Source of the DNA: Spartobacteria bacterium UBA695 | Lineage (GTDB): Bacteria > Verrucomicrobiota > Verrucomicrobiia > Chthoniobacterales > Chthoniobacteraceae | Reading direction: 5' to 3' | Length of the DNA stretch: 64,000 nucleotides | NCBI GenBank assembly: GCA_002298145.1 | Contig: DBMP01000023.1 | Span: 154,009 to 218,008 of the forward strand | In this document: positions 33,801 to 40,936 of the stretch, piece by piece | Numbering within the stretch: the first letter of the stretch is position 1 | How the letters are laid out: every line of letters begins with the position of its first letter | Notes under the pieces: generated by a model | The model's database searches: none | The model's input: only the letters and a program-made list of their open reading frames with translations | What the model was told of the DNA's origin: nothing | Translations under genes and position numbers: made by a program

Positions 33801-36800
33801 ACTCCCCGACCTGCGTCGAAGTCAGCCCCGTCATTTGCGTCGTCGTCAACGCGCCGATCTGACTGGATGCAAGCGCCTCGAACTGGGCGTCACTCAAAGC
33901 CGCGATCGAGGTACTGGAAAACCCTTGAACTTGCGTCGCCGTCAGCGCCTCGATTTGCGCATTGGTCAACCCGCCCAGCGCCGTCACCGTCAAGCCGCCA
34001 AGCTGCGTGGAGCTCAGCGCGCCAAGCTGCTCCAGACTCAAATCGGCCGCCTCCGTGCTCGTCAGGCCGCCGAGTTGCGTCGTCGTGAGCACGGAAAGCT
34101 GGGCCGTCCCGAGCACCGCAAGCTGGGTCGCCGCCAGCGCGCCAATGCCGTCGCTGGTCAGGCCCTTTAGTTGCGTCACCGTCAGGGACCCAAGCTGCGT
34201 CAGCGTCAGCAGCCCGATCTGCGTGGCAGTCAAACCGCGAATCTCCGTGGACGTCAACGCCGCAAACTGAGTCGTCGTAAGCAAGCCAAACTGGTCCTCC
34301 GTAAGCCCCTTGACCTGTGTCATCGTCAACGCACCGATTTGCGTTGCCGTCAACGTCGCAAGCTGGGCCGCTGACAGCACTTGAATAGCCGTGCTCGTCA
34401 ATCCCTTGATCTGCGTCCCCGTCAGCACCGCGAGCTGCGTCGTCGAAAGCGCCTCCACCGCCGTCGTGGTCAGCGCAGCAAGGCCGGTGCTGGTCAGTCC
34501 CCTCACCTGCGTCGCGTTCAGGGCACCCAACTGCGTTGTGGAAAGGCTCCCGAGGGCTGTCGTGGTCAGCGCGCCGAGTTGCGTGGAGGTCAAGGCGCTG
34601 ATTTGCGCGACCGTCAGTTTTTGGATCTCCGTGCTCGTCAATCCCGCGACCTGCGTCACCGTCAACGCCGCCAGCAGCGTCGAATTCAGCTCGCCAAGCT
34701 GCGTATCGTTCAACGCGCCGATGCCGCTGCTGGCAATGCCCTGAATCTGCGTCGTGGAGAGCGCGGCCAGGCGCGTTCCGGCAATCTCGCCTACCTGAGT
34801 CGAGGTCAACGCCCCCAGCGCCGTGGAAGAAAACGCCCCCCACTGAGTCGCCGTCAAGTACCCGAGCTGCTCCTCGGTAAGTCCTTTCATCTGGGCCGTC
34901 GTCAACACGCCAATTTCCGTCACCGTCAGTCCCGCGAGCTGCTCTTGAGACAACGATCCAATGCCCGAGCTGGTGATGCCTTGAAGCTGAGTCGTGCTCA
35001 GCGCGGCCAACTGGCTCGACGACAACTCCGCAACCGCCGTCGTCGTCATCGCCGCAAACCCCGCGCTGGTGAGCCCCCGAATTTGCGTCGTCGTCAATGC
35101 AGCCACCTGCGTATCGCTCAACCCGCGCAGCGCCGAAGCCGCCATGGCCCCGAGTTGCGACGATGACAGCGCCGAGACCTGCATGGTGTTTAATTCGCCC
35201 ACGATAGTACTATTGAGCCCCTTGACCTGCGCGGGGGTCAACGCCCCGATTTGTGCCGCCGAAAGCACCGCGTATTTTGCATCAGCCAGGGCCGCCACCG
35301 CCGTACTGGTAAGGCCCCGGATCTGCGTGGTAGTAAGCTGCGTCACCTCCGTATCAGTCAGGCCGCCCAAGGCCGTCGTGGTCAGCGCCCAGAGCTGCGT
35401 GGAACTCAAAACGGAGAGCTGAGCCGCCTTCAGGTTTGCAACCTCCGTACCGGTGAGCCCGGAAATCTGCGTCGTTCTCAGCGCGGCAACTTGCGTGGTC
35501 GAAAGCGCCGCCACCTGGGCTTCGGAAAGCGCGCCAAGCCCAGTGCTCGTCAGGCCCTGGATCTGCGTGATGCTCAAGCCGGATAGCTGCTCCTCGGACA
35601 GCTGCCCCACTTGCGTCGTTGTCAGCGCGCTCAGCTCCGTCGAAGTCAACGCCGCCAGGCGGGTTCCCGTCAGGCTGGCGAGCTGATCCTCGCTCAAACC
35701 CTTGATCTGCGTAGTAGTAAAGGCCGCCAATTGCGTCGAGTTCAGCTCTTCCAACTGCGCGACAGAAAGCGCCCCGACGCCCGTGCTGCTAAGCCCTTTG
35801 AGCTGCGTAGTCGTCAGCGCTTCCAGTTGCTCCCCGGAAAGGGCCGCCACCGCCGCGGTACTCAACTGCCCCAGGCCCGAACTGACCAGCCCCTGAACCT
35901 GCGTCGCGCTTAAAAGAGCAATCTGCGTCTCGCTCAATCCGCTCACCGACGAAGCAGCCAGCCCGCCAAGCTGCGTGGAAGTCAGCGCCGAGAGCTGCTC
36001 CTCCGTCAATTCCCCAACCTGCGTGGCGCTAAAGCCCCGGATCTGCGTGGCCGCCATGACCGCGAGTTGCGTGGCCGTCAAAGCCGATACCTGCGTGTCA
36101 TCGAGACTCCGGATTTCGGTGCTGGTAAGCCCTCGGATTTGCGTCGTCGTCCACTCCCCGACCTGCGCTTCAGAAAATTCGTCCAACTGCGTCGTGGTCA
36201 ACGCACCGATCTGCGTGGAGGTCAGCGCCGCCAACTGCGTGCCGGAGAGAATGTCGATTTGGTCCGCCGTCAGCCCCTTGATTTGCGTCGAGGTCAGCGC
36301 CGCCAGCTGGGTTTCCGAAAGCGCCGCCACCTGGGTCGTCGTCCAAGAGTTGATCCCCGTGCTGGTGATGCCCTGGATTTGCGTGGCCGTCAGCACGCCG
36401 ATGTCATCCACCGTTAACGCATCAAGCGCCGTCGTCGTCAGCCCCGCCATCGCCACCTTGGCGAACCCCTGGATTTGCGTGGACGTCAGCACCGCAATTT
36501 GGTCTTCCGAGAATCCAGCCGCCGCCGTGGCCGTTATCGCGCTGAGCTGCGTGGAGGACATCGCCTCGAGCTGCGTGGCCGTCAGCTCGCCAACGCCCGT
36601 CCAGTTGAGCGTGCGGATTTGCGTCGTCGTCAAAGCCGCGACCTGCGTGGAGGTCAGCGCGTCAATGCCCGTAATCGTTAAGAGCCCCTTGACCTGCGTG
36701 GAGGTCAGCATCGAGAGCTGCATCGCGGAGAAGTCCCCGAGCTGAGTGGAGGTCAACACGTTAATCTGCGTGGAAGTCAGCGCCGCCAGTTGCGTCGCCG

Positions 36801-39084
36801 TGAGGCTGTCGATCTCCTCGCCGCTCAGGCCCTTGATTTGGCGGGTGGTCAACGCCGCGATCTGCACACCGCTCAACGCCGCGAACGCGGTGACCGAAAG
36901 CGATCCAACGCCGCTGCTGGTCAGGCCCTGAATCTGCGTCGTCGTCAACGCCTGAAGCTTCGCGGCCGTCAAAGCGCCCAGCGCATCCGTGGTAAGCGCC
37001 CCGATCTCCGTGCTCGTGAAGCCCGCGATTTGCGTCGTGGTCAGCGCCGCCACCTGCGTATCAACCAGCGCCGCCACCGCCGATACATTCAACGCACCCA
37101 GCTCGGTGGAGGTCAGTGCCCCCAGCTGCGAAAAGGAAAGATTGCTCACCTGCGTGCTCGTCATGGAGCGCATCTGCGTAGTGGTCAGCGAAGCAAGCTG
37201 CGTTAGCGCCAGAGCGTCGAGCTGCGTCTCGGCCAGCGCGCCGATATCCGCCCCGGAGAGCCCGCGAAGCTGGGTAGTCGTCAGCGCGGCAAGCTGCGTG
37301 GAATTCAGCCCCGCCATCGCGCCCGAGGGAAGCTGCCCGAGTTGCGTCGCCGTCAAGACCGCGAGCTGCGTCGTCGTCAGGCCGCTGATGCTCGTGGACG
37401 ACCACCCCTGGCATTGGGTCGTCGTCAGCATCGCGAGCTGCGTCGTGGAAAAGAGGGCCACCAGCTGGCTTTCCAGCCCCTTAATCTGAGTGCTGGTGAT
37501 CCCCATCATCTGCGTGGTGGAAATCGCCGCCACCTGCGTTCCGTTTAACCCATCGAGCGCCGTCGTGGTCAGCCCGCCGAACTGAGTCGAGGTAAAGCCG
37601 GAAAGCTGCGCCGTGGTCAAGCCCTCGATCTGCGTTTCCGTCAACCCGGCGAGCGACTTCGAGCCGATCCCCGCAAGCTGCGTCGCGGTAAGCCCCGAAA
37701 GCTGCGTCGCACTCAGTTCATGGACCCCCGTGGTCGTCCAGCCCGCCATGGCCGTGACCGTCAGCATAGCGAGCTGCTCCGAGGTAAACTGATCCATTTG
37801 CGAGATCGTCAACGCCCCCACCTCGACGCTGCTGAAGCCCCGCATCTGCCGGGTGGTCAGCGCGGCAATCTGCGTCGAGGAAAGGCCAGCCACCGCCGTC
37901 GTGTTGAGGCCGCCAATTTGCTCGGAGGTCATCGCCGCGATCTGGCTCAGCGTCAGGACGGCGACATCCGAACTATTGAAGCCGAGCATCTGCGTACCGC
38001 TTAACGCCGTGAGCTGGGTGGCGGTAAGGCCGCTGATGGCCGTCGTCGTCAGCGCCCCGATCTCCGTGCTCGTAAAGCCTTTCATCTGCGTGGCCGTCAA
38101 CACGCCCAGCTGGGTGCCCAGGAACCCGCGCACAGCCGTCGTGGTAAGGTTGGCAATCTGCGTGGCCAGCAGCCCGGCAAGTTGAGTCGCGTCCAGGTTG
38201 CCAACAGCCCCGCTGGTGAACCCTTCACATTGAAGCGTGGAAAGCGCGCCCAGCTGCGTGGCCTGCAACGCATCGATTTGCGAATCCGTAAGGCAGCCGA
38301 TGGCCGTGCTGCTAAGCCCCTGGATTTGCACCGTCGAGAGCACCGCAATCTCCGTCGGCGTCAGTCCGGAAATGGCCCAGGTGGAAATCGCCCCGATCTG
38401 AGCCGCGGAGAGCGCCCCCAGCTCCGTAAGCGTCAACGCCGCCACCTGGGTATCCGCCAATCCGCTGATCCCGGTGACGCTCAGCGCCGCGACCTGCGTG
38501 GCCGCCAACACCGCCAGCTGGGTAGGCAATAAATGCCGCATCTGAGTGGAATTAAGCACGCCACACTGCGAAGTCGTCAGCGCCGCCAACTGATCGAGCG
38601 TCAACACCTCCATCTGCTCCGAGGACAGGCCCATGATCTCCGTCGGTGTCAATGCCGCGATCTCCGTCGGCGTCAGCGCGGCAATTTGAGTCGGCGTCAG
38701 TTCGCCAATATCGGTACTCGTAAGGCCCGCGATCTGATCCGCTTCCAGAGACGCAAACTTATCCGCGGCCAAAACTTCCACTTGGGCGCTGCTTAGAATA
38801 GACAGCTGCGTAATGCTGAAGGAGACAAACTGCGTCGTCGAGAGCGCCTGCATCTCAGTCGTCTCCAGAGCGTCCACCTGGGTCGTCGAGAGAACATCAA
38901 TCTGCGTCGTATCCATCCCGCTGACCTCCGTAGTGGTCAACGCCCCGATCTCCGTCGGCGTCAACGCAGCAATCTGCGACGACAGCAGCATCGCAAACTC
39001 CGTCGCGGACAGGCTCTGAAGCTCCGTCACCGTCAGATTCGCGATCTGTTCGGGAGTATAGGTTAATATGGGCGAGAGGGACAT
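27829..39084 (-). CDS. Giant octapeptide-repeat protein (about 3,751 residues)
   Basis: Almost the whole protein is about 469 copies of an octad, Q/E-[ILV]-x-[AG]-L-[TS]-[TSP]-[TSA], as in QIAALTTT, QLGALSST, EIAALTPT. Ser/Thr make up roughly a third of residues; Cys and charged residues are rare. The start is taken as ATG 39084 (MSLSPILTYTPEQIANL), where the octads begin. An in-frame extension to a GTG at 39204 is Pro/Cys-rich and unlike the rest. No signal peptide, membrane helix or C-terminal anchor is seen; it ends STEQLEAIKDAIL. L-T-x-x-Q/E-I suits a helix N-cap with hydrophobic staple, so a solenoid of tiny helices is possible; a beta solenoid is the alternative. It is followed by the OGT gene. 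Confidence 0.85.
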   Translation of the reverse strand: MSLSPILTYTPEQIANLTVTELQSLSATEFAMLLSSQIAALTPTEIGALTTTEVSGMDTTQIDVLSTTQVDALETTEMQALSTTQFVSFSITQLSILSSAQVEVLAADKFASLEADQIAGLTSTDIGELTPTQIAALTPTEIAALTPTEIMGLSSEQMEVLTLDQLAALTTSQCGVLNSTQMRHLLPTQLAVLAATQVAALSVTGISGLADTQVAALTLTELGALSAAQIGAISTWAISGLTPTEIAVLSTVQIQGLSSTAIGCLTDSQIDALQATQLGALSTLQCEGFTSGAVGNLDATQLAGLLATQIANLTTTAVRGFLGTQLGVLTATQMKGFTSTEIGALTTTAISGLTATQLTALSGTQMLGFNSSDVAVLTLSQIAAMTSEQIGGLNTTAVAGLSSTQIAALTTRQMRGFSSVEVGALTISQMDQFTSEQLAMLTVTAMAGWTTTGVHELSATQLSGLTATQLAGIGSKSLAGLTETQIEGLTTAQLSGFTSTQFGGLTTTALDGLNGTQVAAISTTQMMGITSTQIKGLESQLVALFSTTQLAMLTTTQCQGWSSTSISGLTTTQLAVLTATQLGQLPSGAMAGLNSTQLAALTTTQLRGLSGADIGALAETQLDALALTQLASLTTTQMRSMTSTQVSNLSFSQLGALTSTELGALNVSAVAALVDTQVAALTTTQIAGFTSTEIGALTTDALGALTAAKLQALTTTQIQGLTSSGVGSLSVTAFAALSGVQIAALTTRQIKGLSGEEIDSLTATQLAALTSTQINVLTSTQLGDFSAMQLSMLTSTQVKGLLTITGIDALTSTQVAALTTTQIRTLNWTGVGELTATQLEAMSSTQLSAITATAAAGFSEDQIAVLTSTQIQGFAKVAMAGLTTTALDALTVDDIGVLTATQIQGITSTGINSWTTTQVAALSETQLAALTSTQIKGLTADQIDILSGTQLAALTSTQIGALTTTQLDEFSEAQVGEWTTTQIRGLTSTEIRSLDDTQVSALTATQLAVMAATQIRGFSATQVGELTEEQLSALTSTQLGGLAASSVSGLSETQIALLSATQVQGLVSSGLGQLSTAAVAALSGEQLEALTTTQLKGLSSTGVGALSVAQLEELNSTQLAAFTTTQIKGLSEDQLASLTGTRLAALTSTELSALTTTQVGQLSEEQLSGLSITQIQGLTSTGLGALSEAQVAALSTTQVAALRTTQISGLTGTEVANLKAAQLSVLSSTQLWALTTTALGGLTDTEVTQLTTTQIRGLTSTAVAALADAKYAVLSAAQIGALTPAQVKGLNSTIVGELNTMQVSALSSSQLGAMAASALRGLSDTQVAALTTTQIRGLTSAGFAAMTTTAVAELSSSQLAALSTTQLQGITSSGIGSLSQEQLAGLTVTEIGVLTTAQMKGLTEEQLGYLTATQWGAFSSTALGALTSTQVGEIAGTRLAALSTTQIQGIASSGIGALNDTQLGELNSTLLAALTVTQVAGLTSTEIQKLTVAQISALTSTQLGALTTTALGSLSTTQLGALNATQVRGLTSTGLAALTTTAVEALSTTQLAVLTGTQIKGLTSTAIQVLSAAQLATLTATQIGALTMTQVKGLTEDQFGLLTTTQFAALTSTEIRGLTATQIGLLTLTQLGSLTVTQLKGLTSDGIGALAATQLAVLGTAQLSVLTTTQLGGLTSTEAADLSLEQLGALSSTQLGGLTVTALGGLTNAQIEALTATQVQGFSSTSIAALSDAQFEALASSQIGALTTTQMTGLTSTQVGELTSRQLGALSSTQLGALTATALCGLTDAQAELLTTAQVQGFTSTGLGALTTTVIAELPSGLLSILSTTQLQGLTSTGIGALTTTQIKTLTPLQIASLTTAQVTGLTEDQFQNLTSAQLTSLTATELGGLTTAQVGWFTGTQLAALGTAQVQGLTSEGLGALANTQLAALSVTQLAALSATQMSGLTSAQVGGITTTQLAGLSSTQLGALTATAVAGLLDTQVNALSATQLKGLTSTGLAALTTTAVAELSATQLGALSTTQVQGVTSSGIGALKTSQLVGLTATQISALTTTQISGFTEAQFGVLTTTQLAALTSTALSALTMTQVGDLTAMQLAALSSTQVKGLSSTGIGVLTETQVAALASTQIGALTTTQVSGLTSTELSELTVTQVQGLTSTQLGALTTTAMGSLTSTQIAVLTATQLRGLTSAGLAALTTTAVDALSASQLAVFTVSQIKGLTGTALGTLTATQLAALSTTQFAALESTQMTGLTATQLASLTAAQLTAMSSTAIGALTTTQFRQLDVAQVAALTITQIKGLGSSCIGALTTTQLGALTATQLAALTTTQAQGFTSTGMGALTTVQIAALDTTQLAALSTAAIRGLSATELDALSSVQWAALTATLVGALESTQLSSLDSTQISLLTTTEISGLLDTQIAAMALTQLAALSTSQVAALTSTAMGGFTITQLDALTFAQFTALTSTAIGSLSDRQIAGLTTIDVASLTSTQLDGLTPTQMGDLTANQIAVLTLAQLTTLSTTALGSLTSTQISAFLTTQLGVLNITQISAISTTGVGGLTVDEIGALSTRQIGALTAAQAGALATTQLKALSASQMAALSTTGIGGLTSTQVAAMALTQIEELSASQVAAFSASAVPGLSTTALAVLTATQLGALTAAEFGGLTSTQIAALAPERLGLVTTMQLAALSTTGITGLTAAQLQTLSTTQLSALTETLFGALTETQIQSLSVTQIAGLSNTQISGMASTQVSALTAAQLGALSDTQLVAISVAGADGFTTTEMAALTAVQIAALTTTLVASLCDTQIAALTATQISNLTTTQLRSLDTEAFAALTASQISALTTTQVAGLTTTEMGVLTTAAAAALTTAQVAALSSSQIAAIDSTAISVLTASELAALTTRQLAALTSAQFGALTTTQLSSFTAAQWGVVTSTELGGMSDSQLASLSTTQLAALNTTQVAALSTTAFSGLTATQLGALSAAQLGALTSTELGSLNTTQLGALTTSQLASLTTTQIQGLPTTGIAILAATQLQALTTDQIAALTTTQIASLNATTVAALATSQLAALTISQMAALSTTGVSNLTTSELAALTTKQLAALTSTQVGALTTKQVATLTSTQLTCLTTGEIAGMTSTQVSTLTTTQLAALTTQQIAAFSATAIKGMSETQFESLSSTAFRALTATELGGLTTTQVQALSTTLLNALTTTQLQGLTTTEIGALTITQIAALSTTQLLSLKTTEIAGLTSSQVSALSKEQLAAFTTTQIAALSTTGATGLTATQFASLTGKQLAALTQEQVGALTTTQVSALTTTELGNLTTTEIAGLVSTQVGQLSSTQLGALTTDQVAALSTNGVYGLTDKQIGYLSDDQFAALTVTQVAGLSTTALSGLTTDELAQLTETQLASLSAKGIAALTTTQIVNLTTTQIGVLTATELGGLTSTQVAALTSTQLAALSTTQLTELSTTGVSGLSASQVESLTTTQVVSLTPAELMALTDTAVSGLTAAQFAQLTTMQFGSLSATGITGLTTTQIAGLTTTQILLLTATELSGLAATQIGALSLEQFETLTSRQLAALSSSGISGLTTSEIADMTLTQLAALSDTQIAALTITAIDAFSTAQIKALTTGQVGGLQRMQIRAFDTGQLNALSTTQIMAMSGTQIGSLTSTEWNSLSTTLLASMTSDQIGALTGVQLGIVVPTLIANMSATQFGAITTTTMTEITTTTLAALTTTAIAMFNGTELGALTSEQLAVMSTEQLEAIKDAIL
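27850..39050 (-). repeat. 24-bp coding repeat array (about 469 degenerate copies)
   Basis: The DNA of the giant gene repeats every 24 bp, recognisable on the plus strand as recurring CTGCGT and GTCAGCGC-type words. Copies are degenerate at the DNA level while the protein pattern is kept. The octad phase holds over nearly the whole gene; one single-residue insertion is noted near 36,680. Confidence 0.9.
32350..35901 (-). repeat. Higher-order duplications of 24 and 34 octads within the giant gene
   Basis: A landmark group of octads (Qx[QKR]GLTS[ST] / GLxALTTT / AVxELSxx / QLxxLSTT / Qx[QK]Gxxxx) begins near 35901, 35085, 34509, 33693, 33117 and 32541. The steps are 816, 576, 816, 576 and 576 bp, that is 34 or 24 octads. 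The flanking octads also align across copies. Confidence 0.75.
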
Positions 39085-39382
39085 CGGCGAGGCGGCTTGC
39101 GCCAGGGCTGCTTCAGGGGGAAACAGCGGGACGGCAGGGCATTCCAGTAGACATGGTTTTTGGGGAGCGCCTGCGAAGCATATTCCGCGCCTACCCCGCC
39201 CCACCGGATAAAAAAACAGCCAACCTTCAGAGTGCCACTCTGTAAGGCCTCCGGAGAAACCACCCGCAGCGCAAACAACTCCCCCACCCCCACCCCTCCA
39301 TGGACACAGAGTTCCCCCGTTACCTTAATACGGCATTTTACAACGCGTCCATGGAACCCATGAACCACGATGTGACAACCAA
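39085..39382. other. Divergent intergenic region between the giant gene and the SDR gene
   Basis: About 300 bp without a convincing gene. It holds a 15-bp palindrome, CAGAGTG-C-CACTCTG, at 39228-39242, a C-rich run near 39280-39298, and two TCCATGGA words about 50 bp apart. I find no good sigma-70 or sigma-54 promoter. The promoter of the giant gene must lie here, and the palindrome is a candidate operator. Confidence 0.4.
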
Positions 39383-40177
39383 ATGCATTCCACGGAAAAT
39401 TGTTGCCTGATAACCGGCGCATCGTCCGGCCTCGGCATGGAGTTCGCGCGGCAACTTGCTCCGAGCGCCTCCGTTCTGATTCTTGTCGCCCGTCGCTTGG
39501 AACGTCTCGAGGCGCTTCGATGTGAGCTCCTCCGGCCCGGGTTGACGATTCATTGTCGACAAGTGGACTTGGCCAATCCCGGGGACCTCGATCGACTGAT
39601 CGCCTGGCTCTCGGCGATGGATACCCCGCTTAGCTTTTTGATCAATAACGCAGGATTAGGGGATGACGGCGAGTTCGCGCGTAGCGAGTGGGAACGCGTC
39701 GACCAAATGCTGGAAGTCAATATCCGCGCCCTGACAAAGCTTACCCTTGCGGCCTTACCGGCTTTGCGCAAACAGCCGAGCGCCGCCATTCTCAACGTCT
39801 CCTCGATCGCCGGATTCCTTCCAGTGCCCAAGACGGCAGTATATGCCGCATCGAAAGCCTATGTCACTAGCCTCTCGGAAGCGCTCCGGTGCGAACTGCG
39901 CGGTACCGGCATTCGCGTGACCGCCGTCTGTCCGGGCCCAGTGCCAACAGAGTTTAAGGAGGTCGCCTCCCGGAGGCATGAAAAAACGAAGTCGCTCAAC
40001 CCGCCTCCGTTTTTTAAGACACCCGCCCAGAAAGTAGTGCGGGATGCCCTGGCCGCCGTCGCCGGAGACCGCGCCCGCGTCGTCCCGGGCTGGTACATCT
40101 CCGCCGTGCTATCTCTCGCCGCCACAATGCCGATGCCGTTCGTGCGGTGGGCCTTAACCCGCAGGGCGAAGGAGTAA
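39383..40177 (+). CDS. Short-chain dehydrogenase/reductase
   Basis: A 264-residue classical SDR. The N-terminal NAD(P) site is TGASSGLGMEFARQL, with basic residues (ARRLERL) after beta2 that favour NADPH. The NNAG motif (FLINNAGLGDDG), the catalytic Ser in NVSSIAGFLPV, and the YxxxK pair in VYAASKAYVTSL are all present. The C-terminal extension is hydrophobic (WYISAVLSLAATMPMPFVRW) and may touch the membrane. This DltE/YqjQ-like subgroup has no fixed substrate. It is divergent from the giant gene. Confidence 0.9.
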   Translation: MHSTENCCLITGASSGLGMEFARQLAPSASVLILVARRLERLEALRCELLRPGLTIHCRQVDLANPGDLDRLIAWLSAMDTPLSFLINNAGLGDDGEFARSEWERVDQMLEVNIRALTKLTLAALPALRKQPSAAILNVSSIAGFLPVPKTAVYAASKAYVTSLSEALRCELRGTGIRVTAVCPGPVPTEFKEVASRRHEKTKSLNPPPFFKTPAQKVVRDALAAVAGDRARVVPGWYISAVLSLAATMPMPFVRWALTRRAKE

Positions 40178-40239
40178 TTAGCCGCCAACGCAGAAACGGG
40201 GTTCTCCTGCGGCGAAATGTGCGCTAGGCTGGGAGATCC

Positions 40240-40929
40240 GTGGACACCGAGCCTTCCGCCAATTCAGCATCAATCACCCAACTCGCCGACGACCTCGCTT
40301 GCGCCAAGTCATCCGGAGCATTTCACTCCGCATTACAACGGGCGCTTGGGGCGTATGATCAGCTCAATCAATCACGGATTGAAAAAGAGGGCCTTTCATT
40401 GGTATGCCGCGCCGGGTGCTCTCTTTGTTGCTGGCTGCGGGTGGACGTTTACGCGCCGGAAGTTTTCTTGATCGCGGAGACCTTGCGCAAGGAATTGCCA
40501 CCGCCCCAGCTTGATGAACTACTCGGGCGCTTGGCCACACACGCGGAGTTGGTAACCGGGATGACGGTCTTTGAACACGCCACGCGAAACGTCGCGTGTC
40601 CCCTCTCGCGGGAGGGCTGGTGCAGTGTCTATAGCGTGCGCCCCCATACCTGCCGCAGGCATCACTCGCAGGACCTCGCCGCCTGCCAGTTTACGTATGA
40701 CCACCCGGACGACCTGGAATTTCCCGGTGCCCACAGCCGCGAGCTATTCACGGAATTGACAGAAGCCATGGGCCTGCATGGCGCAGTCTATGAATACTTT
40801 GGGTACGACGGCACGGTTTACGAACTGGGCTCGGCCCTGCACGAGGCGCTAACCGACCCAGCCTGCTGGCAGCGCTGGAGCCGGAAGGAAACGGCTTTTC
40901 AGAAGGCCTCGGTGACGCCCATGGCTTAG
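40240..40929 (+). CDS. YkgJ-type cysteine-cluster protein
   Basis: The product has 229 residues from a GTG start with GGGAG five bases upstream. It has the YkgJ/FliB-like zinc or iron-sulfur cluster pattern: CRAGCSLCCWLRVDVYAPEV (C-x3-C-x2-CC) followed by CPLSREGWCSVYSVRPHTCR. Members are thought to bind a metal or [Fe-S] cluster and often serve as poorly defined oxidoreductases or lysine-methylation-related proteins. It lies 63 bp after the SDR gene in the same direction, and its 3' end faces the helicase gene. Confidence 0.85.
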   Translation: MDTEPSANSASITQLADDLACAKSSGAFHSALQRALGAYDQLNQSRIEKEGLSLVCRAGCSLCCWLRVDVYAPEVFLIAETLRKELPPPQLDELLGRLATHAELVTGMTVFEHATRNVACPLSREGWCSVYSVRPHTCRRHHSQDLAACQFTYDHPDDLEFPGAHSRELFTELTEAMGLHGAVYEYFGYDGTVYELGSALHEALTDPACWQRWSRKETAFQKASVTPMA

Positions 40930-40936
40930 CCTTAGC

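Noticed and set aside
27866..39019. Many long plus-strand open frames across the giant gene
   Set aside because: They are the complement of the 24-bp repeat and show only Arg/Leu/Gln or Val/Ala/Ser low complexity; the octad frame is the one with a conserved pattern.
27829..39084. A CRISPR or satellite array interpretation of the 24-bp repeats
   Set aside because: The repeats are degenerate, without spacers, and keep one open reading frame over 11 kb.
27829..39204. RTX toxin, autotransporter or haemagglutinin for the giant protein
   Set aside because: No glycine-rich calcium nonapeptides, no signal peptide, no barrel and no secretion tail are visible.
39222..39237. TGGCAC word upstream of the giant gene as a sigma-54 promoter
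   Set aside because: The -12 GC is not at the required distance, so it does not match the flagellar promoters.
40170..40220. Hairpin after the SDR gene as a terminator
   Set aside because: Only a short GCCGC/GCGGC match with unpaired bases and no T run.
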